A DNA stretch of 64,000 bases from Pollenia angustigena (Eukaryota > Arthropoda > Insecta > Diptera > Polleniidae), in the NCBI GenBank assembly GCA_930367215.1, contig OV884056.1, forward strand, positions 94,499,285 to 94,563,284. Reading direction: 5' to 3'. This document shows, in pieces, positions 10,771 through 17,574 of the stretch; position 1 is the first letter of the stretch; each line of letters begins with the position of its first letter. The position numbers and the translations under genes were made by a program. The notes beneath the pieces were generated by a model that had not been told where the DNA came from, searched no databases, and was given only the letters and a program-made list of their open reading frames with translations.

Positions 10771-11456
10771 TATTTTATTAGTCTCAAATGTATTCGAATT
10801 GTAATTTCCTCTCCTCGAAAATTAAGTAAATCACCGTCTTGATCAACCACTCGCAGAGTAAGGGTGTTTATCTCTTGACAGTTGATTGGTAAATAAATGA
10901 GATTCCTAGGAATCTCATCTATTTTATAGCCAGGTGGGACATTAATGGCAAACTCATGCAAAGTATGTGCTTGGGAGTTATTCATGTATGTGTTGACAGC
11001 TATATTACTCTCAATACGTAAAAGATTAACTTTAAAAATATTAACTGGAAGATCTGAATAATATTCTTTATTAGGTAATAGAATATTTTCTTTAAATCCC
11101 AAAAGCTTGCCAATAGTATTTTCCTTATTAAAGTATATTGGATCATTAGAGTTTTTTATTCTAACTTGCATTGTATTATTATTAGCTTCAATGATAAGTT
11201 TATTTTGAGGACTATATCGATGATATTGTCCTTTAATATAATCAACTATATCCTTCAATTCATAAGATCCAACCGGAATTTGAATTACTTGTTCACCAAT
11301 ATGAAACATATTATTATATACATCTATATTTGGAATACTATTATATGAATGAAAATCTGTAAGTGCACATTCATATTTTCCATTCAACTCAATTGGAGGA
11401 AAATAGTTAGCTGTCAACTCTGATGAGTTAGAGCTTAACGTTAGAGTTATTGACAT
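10770..11456 (-). CDS. penton / minor capsid protein candidate (single jelly-roll)
   Basis: 228 residues from the ATG at 11456. The open frame extends 19 codons upstream without another ATG, and the family-like sequence begins at MSITLTLSS. Motifs include NYFPPIELNGKYECALTDF, a YNSIPNI segment and IPVGSYELKDI, a pattern I know from arthropod Polinton penton-type proteins. It would form capsid vertices together with the capsid protein encoded downstream. The integrase gene ends upstream of this start with an 87-bp intergenic gap to the extended frame. The stop overlaps the next ATG. No breaks are seen. Confidence 0.65.
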   Translation of the reverse strand: MSITLTLSSNSSELTANYFPPIELNGKYECALTDFHSYNSIPNIDVYNNMFHIGEQVIQIPVGSYELKDIVDYIKGQYHRYSPQNKLIIEANNNTMQVRIKNSNDPIYFNKENTIGKLLGFKENILLPNKEYYSDLPVNIFKVNLLRIESNIAVNTYMNNSQAHTLHEFAINVPPGYKIDEIPRNLIYLPINCQEINTLTLRVVDQDGDLLNFRGEEITIRIHLRLIK

Positions 11457-11600
11457 TTCGACTGTTGAATTACAAATAAAGTAAAAAGCATAATATTCTT
11501 TATTTAAAAACAATTTATTTACATAATTTTTTTTCTTTTCTTACATAATAATACATTAACTCTTACATACTAATTTTATTATTATATCTACTCTTACAAA

Positions 11601-12524
11601 CTATAATATATCATTTCTATTAATCCAAGAATTATGTTGATTAGAAAATCCTAACCATTTTACATAGACCATTTCTCCTTTAGTTTTAAGAATTTTTTCA
11701 ACAAGATATGTATTAGGAAATCGAGTTTTTGTAAGTTCATCATCATAGAAACCACCTTTAATTGGATGGCCTTGATAGTCTTCCAATATGTATGTCGAGG
11801 GAAAGGTAACTTTTACTGTTTTAATTTTAAAAATTTCTGTTGTCCAATTGGGAGTATAACCTTTTTCAAAAATGTGTTTATATTTACTTATGCGTACATA
11901 ATCTCCAACATTAAATTTAGATTTTTTATATATTTTTAGATGATTGTAGACTGTTTTCAATAACTTCATTTCGTTTTTAGAATTTACATTAATTGGTGCC
12001 ATTTTAATGGTGCGATGAACTTTTCTATTATATTTATTAATTAGATCTTTGTAAATATCAAGCCAATAATATGATCCATTAAAACTAAATTCTTTCCACA
12101 TCATTCCTTTTAGAGTTCGATTAAATCGTTCTATTATTGAAGCTTTCATTATACTATATGTTGAATAGTGATTGATATTGTGGTTGTCCATGAGGGTTTT
12201 AAATTTTTTATTGAAAAATTCTTTACCATCATCAGTATGCAAGTTTTTGGGAACTCGACCTAATTTTAAAATACTTTCCATTGCTTGAAATACTTCAGTT
12301 GCTGTTTTTGTTTTAAGTGCAACACCCCATGCAAACTTTGAAAAAGTATCAATGATAGTTAATAAATAACGATATTTTTTATTATATGTAGAATAGTTCC
12401 CCATTTCAACTAAATCAGCTTGCCAGAGATCATCTATACCTTTCATTACAACTCTTCGACGTATGAAATTTTTTCGAGCTGGTTTATGAAGTTCATTTAC
12501 TAATTCTCTTTTTCTTGAATGCAT
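11601..12524 (-). CDS. int: Polinton retroviral-type integrase with C-terminal chromodomain
   Basis: 307 residues. It joins element ends to target DNA and makes the 6-bp duplication. The catalytic triad is visible: D37 (QADLVEM), D98 (HTDDGKEF) and E132 (IIERFNRTLK), close to the D,D-35-E spacing. The C-terminal part has a beta-barrel-like linker, then LVEKILKTKGEMVYVKWLGF and SWIN, a clear chromodomain with its aromatic residues. There is no obvious N-terminal HHCC zinc motif in this frame. It lies 21 bp downstream of the coiled-coil gene on the same strand. The chromodomain could steer insertion to methylated chromatin, which would fit the repeat-dense surroundings. Confidence 0.9.
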   Translation of the reverse strand: MHSRKRELVNELHKPARKNFIRRRVVMKGIDDLWQADLVEMGNYSTYNKKYRYLLTIIDTFSKFAWGVALKTKTATEVFQAMESILKLGRVPKNLHTDDGKEFFNKKFKTLMDNHNINHYSTYSIMKASIIERFNRTLKGMMWKEFSFNGSYYWLDIYKDLINKYNRKVHRTIKMAPINVNSKNEMKLLKTVYNHLKIYKKSKFNVGDYVRISKYKHIFEKGYTPNWTTEIFKIKTVKVTFPSTYILEDYQGHPIKGGFYDDELTKTRFPNTYLVEKILKTKGEMVYVKWLGFSNQHNSWINRNDIL

Positions 12525-12545
12525 TATTTGGTTTACCTTCTTTAC

Positions 12546-12914
12546 TTAAGGGAATATAGTAATCTCCTGTTCTTTATTTTTAATATCAAGCCTGTTATAT
12601 AGTTTCTGATTCAAGATCTTCATTCTTCTTTCAAAATCTTTTTTAATTTTCTCTATTATTTGATAAACTTCATTAATATTCTTGTTTAATTGATCCATTA
12701 TCTCCTTCTCTGTTTTTTCAATTTGAGATTGTAAAAACATTTTATTGACACCATCGTTTTCTTCCAAAGCATTCGACATATGTTTGATTCTTTTGTTTTG
12801 AACGTCAATGTTGTTATCTCTATCCATAAAGAACCCAAACAGTTTAGGTGCATTCTTCATAGAAATTATATCACTTGTATCGTTAATGTAATGTCCAAAT
12901 TTATCAATAGACAT
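12546..12914 (-). CDS. small coiled-coil Polinton protein, unknown function
   Basis: 122 residues. It starts MSIDKFGHYIN, a motif I associate with proteins of insect Polintons. The second half is strongly charged with heptad-like spacing of I, L and M, so a coiled coil is likely from about residue 60 to 110. There are no cysteine clusters or membrane segments. It sits between integrase and the conserved 319-residue gene with 21-bp gaps on both sides, suggesting one transcription unit. A virion fibre, scaffold or partner of a neighbour are all possible. Function is not assigned. Confidence 0.6.
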   Translation of the reverse strand: MSIDKFGHYINDTSDIISMKNAPKLFGFFMDRDNNIDVQNKRIKHMSNALEENDGVNKMFLQSQIEKTEKEIMDQLNKNINEVYQIIEKIKKDFERRMKILNQKLYNRLDIKNKEQEITIFP

Positions 12915-12935
12915 TGTTTTGTGTTAATTTAATAG

Positions 12936-13895
12936 TTATTCAATAATGTTAGATTCGTATAATTCTTCAATAATAGACACAATTTCGTTATTATGATTGC
13001 TGTGACCTGCAGCTTGTGATGCGAGCAGGAGTCTAAGTCGATCTATCAACTCATTTGGATCATCCCAGTATATATAGTTTGGTTTATTTGAATTGTAATC
13101 CATTAACCCACTCCCCATATAATTTTCTTTTGTTGTTGATGTATCAGATGAAGTGGGTGATTGCGGTATTGTGGTATATGAGTTCATAGGTTTAATCAAT
13201 TTTCTAATAATATTTCTGTATTTATATGCTCTTGTACCCCTTATGTTACCATCTATGGCATAACCCCTTTTATAGGCATTAGTATTAATTAATATCTTTT
13301 TATAAATATCTAACTCGGATTTATCATAGTTTTTTGGTATTTTTTGAAACATTAATGAAAATAAACCTGGAGTGAGTGCCCATATTTGATTTCCAACTTG
13401 AATCTTATCTTCATTAAATTTAATGTTACTATCACCAAATTTCCATTCATTGTTTGAATCTTTATGTATTCCATATAGTGTGTCTAATTCATGTCTTTTT
13501 TCTAGATATAATAAATCATTAAAATTTATGTTACTATTTAGATTTTCTGTTTCTGGTTGAGAATAAAAATCATCATCATCATAATCTTCGGAGTTACTTG
13601 CAGTAGTAGATAATATATTTTTTTCTCGTTTTATAATTGGAATACTTGAATCTGGTTTAAATTGTTCTTGTTGTTGTTGTTGTTTTGATTCATTTTTAAT
13701 TTTATTCTTTTCAATTTTTAAATTTACTCTGGTATTTTTTGAATTATTAATAAAATTTTTCAAAGGTTCTGTTATGGGTTTAAATGTATCTTTAAGTTGT
13801 TCACGAGTATCAGCTTCACCAATTTTTATACTGCGAAATTTCTTCTTTAAGACATTTCTTGTTTTAACTAGCTCTTTTAAAACTTTTTCATTCAT
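12936..13895 (-). CDS. conserved Polinton protein (DUF8207-like), unknown function
   Basis: 319 residues. The first 130 are basic then acidic low-complexity, with a poly-Q run, and probably disordered. The folded part (about 130-220) contains LYGIHKDSNNEWKFGDSNI, then ALTPGLFSLMFQKIP and INTNAYKRGY. I recognise this domain from many arthropod Polinton-type elements, where it is catalogued, as I recall, as DUF8207. The C-terminus (about 275-319) has YIYWDDPNELIDRLRLL, another conserved block. It lies between the ATPase and the coiled-coil gene on the same strand. The biochemical role is not known to me. Structural or morphogenetic functions are plausible from context only. Confidence 0.7.
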   Translation of the reverse strand: MNEKVLKELVKTRNVLKKKFRSIKIGEADTREQLKDTFKPITEPLKNFINNSKNTRVNLKIEKNKIKNESKQQQQQEQFKPDSSIPIIKREKNILSTTASNSEDYDDDDFYSQPETENLNSNINFNDLLYLEKRHELDTLYGIHKDSNNEWKFGDSNIKFNEDKIQVGNQIWALTPGLFSLMFQKIPKNYDKSELDIYKKILINTNAYKRGYAIDGNIRGTRAYKYRNIIRKLIKPMNSYTTIPQSPTSSDTSTTKENYMGSGLMDYNSNKPNYIYWDDPNELIDRLRLLLASQAAGHSNHNNEIVSIIEELYESNIIE

Positions 13896-13998
13896 TTTTT
13901 TTCGTTGGGTAACAAGGCGTTTTCTTGTTGTTGTTGTTGTTGTAATATCTTGAAAGGTTGATGATATACTAATAATGGTATGTAATATATTCTCGAAT

Positions 13999-14685
13999 TT
14001 ATAATGTTATAAAATAATCAAACTGCTTTCTATATCTTCCATTATTCAAATCATCATCTTTACTTATAACCAAAAATCCATATTTATCCTTCCAACATTC
14101 TCTACAAATTTCACGAAACTTTTCGTAACTCATATCGCTACCGACATGATCAGCATAAATATGTTTCATATTCATTTCATCTTGCTTAAACATAATAATC
14201 ATATTAGCATTATCTCTTATTAAATGTTTAGGAATTCTTGTATATGTTTGGCATAAGTAGAATGAGTCTATATTTTTATGTCTACCCATACAAAAATATG
14301 CACGTATATTGTTTTGTTTTTCACATGCAACATCATCGAATATCATAACTGAATTGTTTTGTGCTTCATCAGGAGGTATTACGGAATCATTATCTGAAAA
14401 CGTATAAAACCCCATTCCTTGAATTGGCGATATTAATTTTTTTAAATATTCATACTTTGGTTGGAAAAGTGATTTTGAGTATAAATAGATGTTTTCAAAT
14501 TTCAATCCATTAGAACTTTCTAGTAAGCTAATCATAACGTTAGTCTTTCCACAATTTGAAGGACCTACAATTAGCGCACGAATTGAATTCGGTAATATAG
14601 AACTATGTCTAATCTTTGATTTTATATTCGTTGAAGAATCAGTATTGCGAACAAAAATATTTTTATGTTGTTTTATTAAACGCAT
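13999..14685 (-). CDS. FtsK/HerA-type genome-packaging ATPase
   Basis: 228 residues, close to the usual size of Polinton and poxvirus A32-like ATPases. Walker A is GPSNCGKT near residue 41 and Walker B is VMIFDDV near 116. A conserved C-terminal block ends in KQFDYFITL. It would drive DNA packaging into the capsid. The ATG is the first in frame. The gene diverges from the PLA2/core gene across only 60 bp, so the two probably share a bidirectional promoter. The next gene on the strand starts 103 bp later, after a CAA/GTT-type low-complexity stretch. Motifs are intact. Confidence 0.9.
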   Translation of the reverse strand: MRLIKQHKNIFVRNTDSSTNIKSKIRHSSILPNSIRALIVGPSNCGKTNVMISLLESSNGLKFENIYLYSKSLFQPKYEYLKKLISPIQGMGFYTFSDNDSVIPPDEAQNNSVMIFDDVACEKQNNIRAYFCMGRHKNIDSFYLCQTYTRIPKHLIRDNANMIIMFKQDEMNMKHIYADHVGSDMSYEKFREICRECWKDKYGFLVISKDDDLNNGRYRKQFDYFITL

Positions 14686-14745
14686 CTTTATAACTGAGTT
14701 AAATAATTAAATATTATGCTTTCTTATAGGATGAAATAATATAAA
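14686..14745. promoter_or_regulatory. short bidirectional promoter region
   Basis: 60 bp between the divergent starts of the ATPase (-) and PLA2/core (+) genes. It is AT-rich with no clear TATA box. Promoter activity for both sides is inferred from the layout only. Confidence 0.4.
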
Positions 14746-15582
14746 ATGGTAATACGTTTTAAAAACAAGGTTAATTGCAATAAAACCGTCAGAGGAGGAA
14801 GAGGTTTAATTAATAAATTAATAAACTCAATTCCTTTCGAATTACATCTTCCTGGTTATCAATATTGTGGTCCTGGAACGAAATTACAAAAACGTTTAGA
14901 ACGAGGTGATAAAGGAATAAATCTATTAGACGCTGCATGCAAAGAACACGATATTGCTTATTCAAAAAGTAAAGATTTAAATATTAGACATCAAGCTGAT
15001 AAAATTCTTGAGAATAGAGCTTGGGAACGAGTACTTTCAAAAAATATCAGTCTTCCAGAAAAATCATTTGCATATTTGGTTACTAACGCAATGAAAGCAA
15101 AAACTAAATTCGGTATGGGTATGACTAAGCAAAGCCATAATAATAGACAATTAAAATCAAAAAAAGTTAATGGAAGACAACTATTCAATTCAACGATAAA
15201 AGCAACAACAAAAATTTTGAAAAAAGCAAAACCAACAGATCTTAATAGTGCTATTAAGATTGCACGCAAAACCATTAAGAAATCCTTAAAGGGAAAAAAA
15301 TCTGAAATTGTAATACCACGTATAATACGTGTTCCAAAAATTGGAGGTGTTTTACCATTAATACCAATATTAACTGCATTAGGTGTAATTGGAACCCTAT
15401 CTAGTGGAGGTGCTAACATAGCAAAAGCAGTTAATGCAGCAAAGAATGCTAAACTTCAACTTGATGAAGCGACTAGACACAATAAGAATATGGAAGCCAT
15501 AGCAATGGGTAAAGGACTTTATCTTAAACCATATAAGAAAGGATATGGATTAACTTATGAAGAAAAGGCAAAAAACTTCTAA
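14746..15582 (+). CDS. PLA2-domain virion core protein (parvovirus-type PLA2 plus basic, hydrophobic core segment)
   Basis: 278 residues. Residues about 35-95 hold a parvovirus-type phospholipase A2: the calcium loop YCGPGT and the catalytic pair in CKEHDIAYS. In parvovirus capsids this enzyme helps leave endosomes. A similar entry role is inferred here. The centre is Lys/Arg-rich (DNA-condensing character). Then a hydrophobic stretch GVLPLIPILTALGVIGTL is followed by a basic tail with GKGLYLKPYKKGYGL, reminiscent of adenovirus core/pX-type peptides and a likely protease substrate. The frame ends in TAA within a 22-nt overlap with the protease frame, preceded by a -1 slippery heptamer, so part of the product may continue into protease. 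Confidence 0.8.
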   Translation: MVIRFKNKVNCNKTVRGGRGLINKLINSIPFELHLPGYQYCGPGTKLQKRLERGDKGINLLDAACKEHDIAYSKSKDLNIRHQADKILENRAWERVLSKNISLPEKSFAYLVTNAMKAKTKFGMGMTKQSHNNRQLKSKKVNGRQLFNSTIKATTKILKKAKPTDLNSAIKIARKTIKKSLKGKKSEIVIPRIIRVPKIGGVLPLIPILTALGVIGTLSSGGANIAKAVNAAKNAKLQLDEATRHNKNMEAIAMGKGLYLKPYKKGYGLTYEEKAKNF

Positions 15583-15950
15583 AAAAGCTACCCAAAAGAC
15601 CATTGACTGATATTGATATACGAAAATTCTCAAAAAATATACCACACTTTAGAGGAATTTTCATGCTAGACTCAATACCAAAACATCCCAGAAATATTGA
15701 ATGTGGAGTGATTAATTTGGATTCTACAATCGGCAATGGTACACATTGGGTAGCTTACTATAAAAATAATCAACAAATAGAATACTATGATAGTTTTGGA
15801 AATTTACAACCACCAGTGGAGCTAGTTGATTACCTAGGAGGAAATATAAAATATAACTATAATCAACATCAAAACTATGATTCATTTAATTGTGGACATT
15901 TATGTCTTGAATTTTTGTATAAAATAACTGAAAAAGAAATTAACAAATAA
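15561..15950 (+). CDS. adenain-like cysteine protease, frame entered without an ATG
   Basis: The catalytic residues of adenovirus-type maturation proteases are present: His in GTHWVAYY, the acidic residue in YYDSFGN, and Cys in FNCGHLCLEF. The enzyme would cleave capsid/core precursors. The frame is open from 15561, right after a TGA, to the stop at 15948-15950. It has no ATG until 15663, by which point a conserved-looking N-terminal segment (LTDIDIRKF) has already been read. Initiation at that ATG would lose it. The frame is -1 relative to the PLA2 gene, and a canonical A AAA AAC site sits in the overlap. Expression as a -1 frameshift product of about 401 residues is therefore the best explanation. 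Non-ATG initiation or splicing are alternatives. Confidence 0.85.
   Translation, partial: RKGKKLLKKLPKRPLTDIDIRKFSKNIPHFRGIFMLDSIPKHPRNIECGVINLDSTIGNGTHWVAYYKNNQQIEYYDSFGNLQPPVELVDYLGGNIKYNYNQHQNYDSFNCGHLCLEFLYKITEKEINK
15570..15576 (+). promoter_or_regulatory. -1 ribosomal frameshift heptamer (A AAA AAC)
   Basis: In the PLA2 frame the codons read GCA AAA AAC TTC TAA, giving the canonical X XXY YYZ site one sense codon before the stop. Slipping back one base places ribosomes in the protease frame, which is open. The site lies in the only stretch (15561-15582) where both frames are open. I cannot judge downstream RNA structure. The following 40 nt are A-rich. Confidence 0.7.
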
Positions 15951-16066
15951 AACAATTGAAATTATTATAAAAAGAAAAACAATATTTTTTATTTAATTAT
16001 TTTTAGCTTTAACTTAATTATTATTACAATATTGATATACATATTTAAATTTCATTAAAATAAAAT
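15951..16066. terminator. convergent AT-rich spacer after the protease gene
   Basis: About 116 bp between the protease stop (+) and the 3' end of the OB-fold-like gene (-). It is almost pure A/T, with AATAAA/ATTTAA-like signals on both strands. It is probably a shared polyadenylation region. Confidence 0.35.
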
Positions 16067-16414
16067 TTAATAATTGTTAAAGTTTGCGTATATGGGGTAT
16101 CTAGAATTGGATATAAAGATGTCACCCTCTTCTAATGCTTTCAATCGTAAGTTTTTCTCTCCTTCCTTTGATATAAGATATGCTCCAGAAGATAAGTTCT
16201 TAACATCTTCGTCACTTAGCGTATTATAGCGATATGGTAAAAATAATACATTATCCTCCAGCTCAATTTTAATTGTGTTACCATATTTTGTTGTTACTCT
16301 GCTTGCATTTATAATTACATATTTAGCTGACATTATAAGATCCTTAATATGTAATAAGGATTTGTTATATCCAAGAGAATTAAATTTATTTATTAAATTT
16401 TTAGAGGAGTCCAT
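16067..16414 (-). CDS. small OB-fold-like protein (possible ssDNA-binding protein)
   Basis: 115 residues from the ATG at 16414. The frame is open a few codons further, but only from a GTG. The core reads AKYVIINASRVTTKYGNTI, then LEDNVLFLPYRY, a beta-strand pattern like an OB fold, followed by a helix and a final strand region. A single-strand DNA-binding role would suit an element that replicates by protein priming and strand displacement. It is transcribed toward the protease and lies 192 bp downstream of the BIR gene's stop. Fold assignment is by eye. A structure prediction could equally reveal another beta-barrel. Confidence 0.45.
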   Translation of the reverse strand: MDSSKNLINKFNSLGYNKSLLHIKDLIMSAKYVIINASRVTTKYGNTIKIELEDNVLFLPYRYNTLSDEDVKNLSSGAYLISKEGEKNLRLKALEEGDIFISNSRYPIYANFNNY

Positions 16415-16606
16415 TTTTCTATAACTGTTCACTTTAGTTTCTTTTCTTCAACTAAAACATTAAATCGATTTCTATGAATTTATATGAGTTAAACTAAACC
16501 GATCTTAGTATATTTAATTAATTTGTATATAATAATGTGAAAGAAAGAGATAAAGATATATAGATCTTTTCAGATTAAAAATTTTAAATTTTTTCTTTTG
16601 TTTTCT
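16415..16606 (-). promoter_or_regulatory. upstream region of the OB-fold-like gene
   Basis: AT-rich spacer. A minus-strand CATATAAATTC near 16470-16485 is TATA-like, about 60 bp before the ATG. It is similar to, but not the same as, the ATATAAATACCGC element of the outer genes. Nothing else is recognised. Confidence 0.35.
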
Positions 16607-17305
16607 TTATTTACTAATTTCAACAAATAAAATATATTCTAATACAAATAAAATTATAAATAAGATGAATAATATTAAATGATAAATAAAAAAGTATTTT
16701 GTTATATTTTTTATGGATGATGATGATAAAAAATCAGCGTTTTGTGATTTCGTTTTTGAGCATTCAACAAATGAAATTGGGATTTCAATAACTTGATCTC
16801 CATAATATGTTATATTTTTACATCTATAGATATCATCGTTGTTCCCTTCTATATAATTATATTCTGGAATGTTATAGAAATGATCGTCTCGTATTTCCCC
16901 TTCTACACCTCTTAGACCACAGGTATCATAGCTGGGTGGTGGTAGTATTTGATCTAATACATTCGAATTAATAGGTACATTATTGGTACAACGTCTTCTC
17001 AGTAAAGCACAATTTGGTGACCAACGCAAATGTTCTGTTAAAGGTTGATCAGTAGGCCCCCAATTCCAAATTTCAACTTCGCAAAAATAACATTTTGTTT
17101 TATCGTAATCTCCGCTATAAAACAAACCAGTCATTGCTAATTCCCTTTTATCTAACCATTTTAATGGCCAACATATAAAAGTTTTTAAACGTTCATCTTC
17201 TCTATGAAGATCATCGTTCATGCTATAGCGTGGTGTGAATGGAGATTGTTTTAAATGATGATGAGAATCTTTATTACTACATTCGGATTTTAATTCTTTA
17301 AACAT
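16607..17305 (-). CDS. membrane-anchored BIR-domain protein (IAP-like)
   Basis: 232 residues. One BIR domain spans about residues 38-104: ERLKTF at the start, the G-Y-G-type loop as GLFYSGDYD, then C-x2-C-x16-H-x6-C with every zinc ligand present. This is the fold of inhibitor-of-apoptosis proteins, which bind caspases or IAP antagonists. There is no second BIR and no RING. Instead the protein ends in a long hydrophobic segment (about 202-228, ILFILFIILFVLEYILF) that looks like a C-terminal tail anchor. It is the outermost gene at the right end, driven by the TATA element at 17420-17433. Suppression of host cell death is inferred. Direct ancestry (host or baculovirus-like IAP) is not determined. 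Confidence 0.85.
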   Translation of the reverse strand: MFKELKSECSNKDSHHHLKQSPFTPRYSMNDDLHREDERLKTFICWPLKWLDKRELAMTGLFYSGDYDKTKCYFCEVEIWNWGPTDQPLTEHLRWSPNCALLRRRCTNNVPINSNVLDQILPPPSYDTCGLRGVEGEIRDDHFYNIPEYNYIEGNNDDIYRCKNITYYGDQVIEIPISFVECSKTKSQNADFLSSSSIKNITKYFFIYHLILFILFIILFVLEYILFVEISK

Positions 17306-17419
17306 TTTAATTTTAATTTAAAAATTTTAATATATTAAAATATTAAACACAATTATTAAAAAATAGTATTTTAACTTTATGAAATATTGCAATATACTAA
17401 TTGTTTAAATAAAATGTAT

Positions 17420-17433
17420 GCGGTATTTATATC
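17420..17433 (-). promoter_or_regulatory. candidate TATA promoter of the BIR gene
   Basis: On the minus strand this reads GATATAAATACCGC, sharing ATATAAATACCGC with the polB promoter candidate at 4360-4373. It lies about 115 bp before the BIR ATG. It is outside the matched TIR, so the similarity is not explained by TIR identity. Confidence 0.6.
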
Positions 17434-17465
17434 TCTTTATTATTATAGATAAAAATTTTACTTTT

Positions 17466-17566
17466 AAACATGTTCAATCATGTTTGGTTTTGATATTGCT
17501 AGGTTAGTCTTATTAATGTATTTGTGATATTAAATAATTATAAACATGCTTAAGCATGTTCAATCA
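17466..17566. promoter_or_regulatory. palindromic motifs beside the right TIR
   Basis: A perfect 18-bp palindrome, AACATGCTTAAGCATGTT, lies at 17543-17560. An inverted repeat AAACATG...CATGTTT lies at 17466-17485. Both include CATGTTCAATCA, which occurs twice (17469 and 17555). They may be dimeric-protein binding sites regulating the BIR gene. No counterpart was seen at the left end. Confidence 0.4.
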
Positions 17567-17574
17567 ACAGTTTG

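Noticed and set aside
14991..15419. 142-codon minus-strand frame opposite the PLA2/core gene
   Set aside because: Antisense shadow of a well-supported gene, with hydrophobic composition mirroring the Lys-rich sense strand.
15557..15610. Third-frame ATG giving a 17-residue basic peptide over the frameshift region
   Set aside because: Very short and without support. It could act as a decoy start, but nothing suggests it is a gene.
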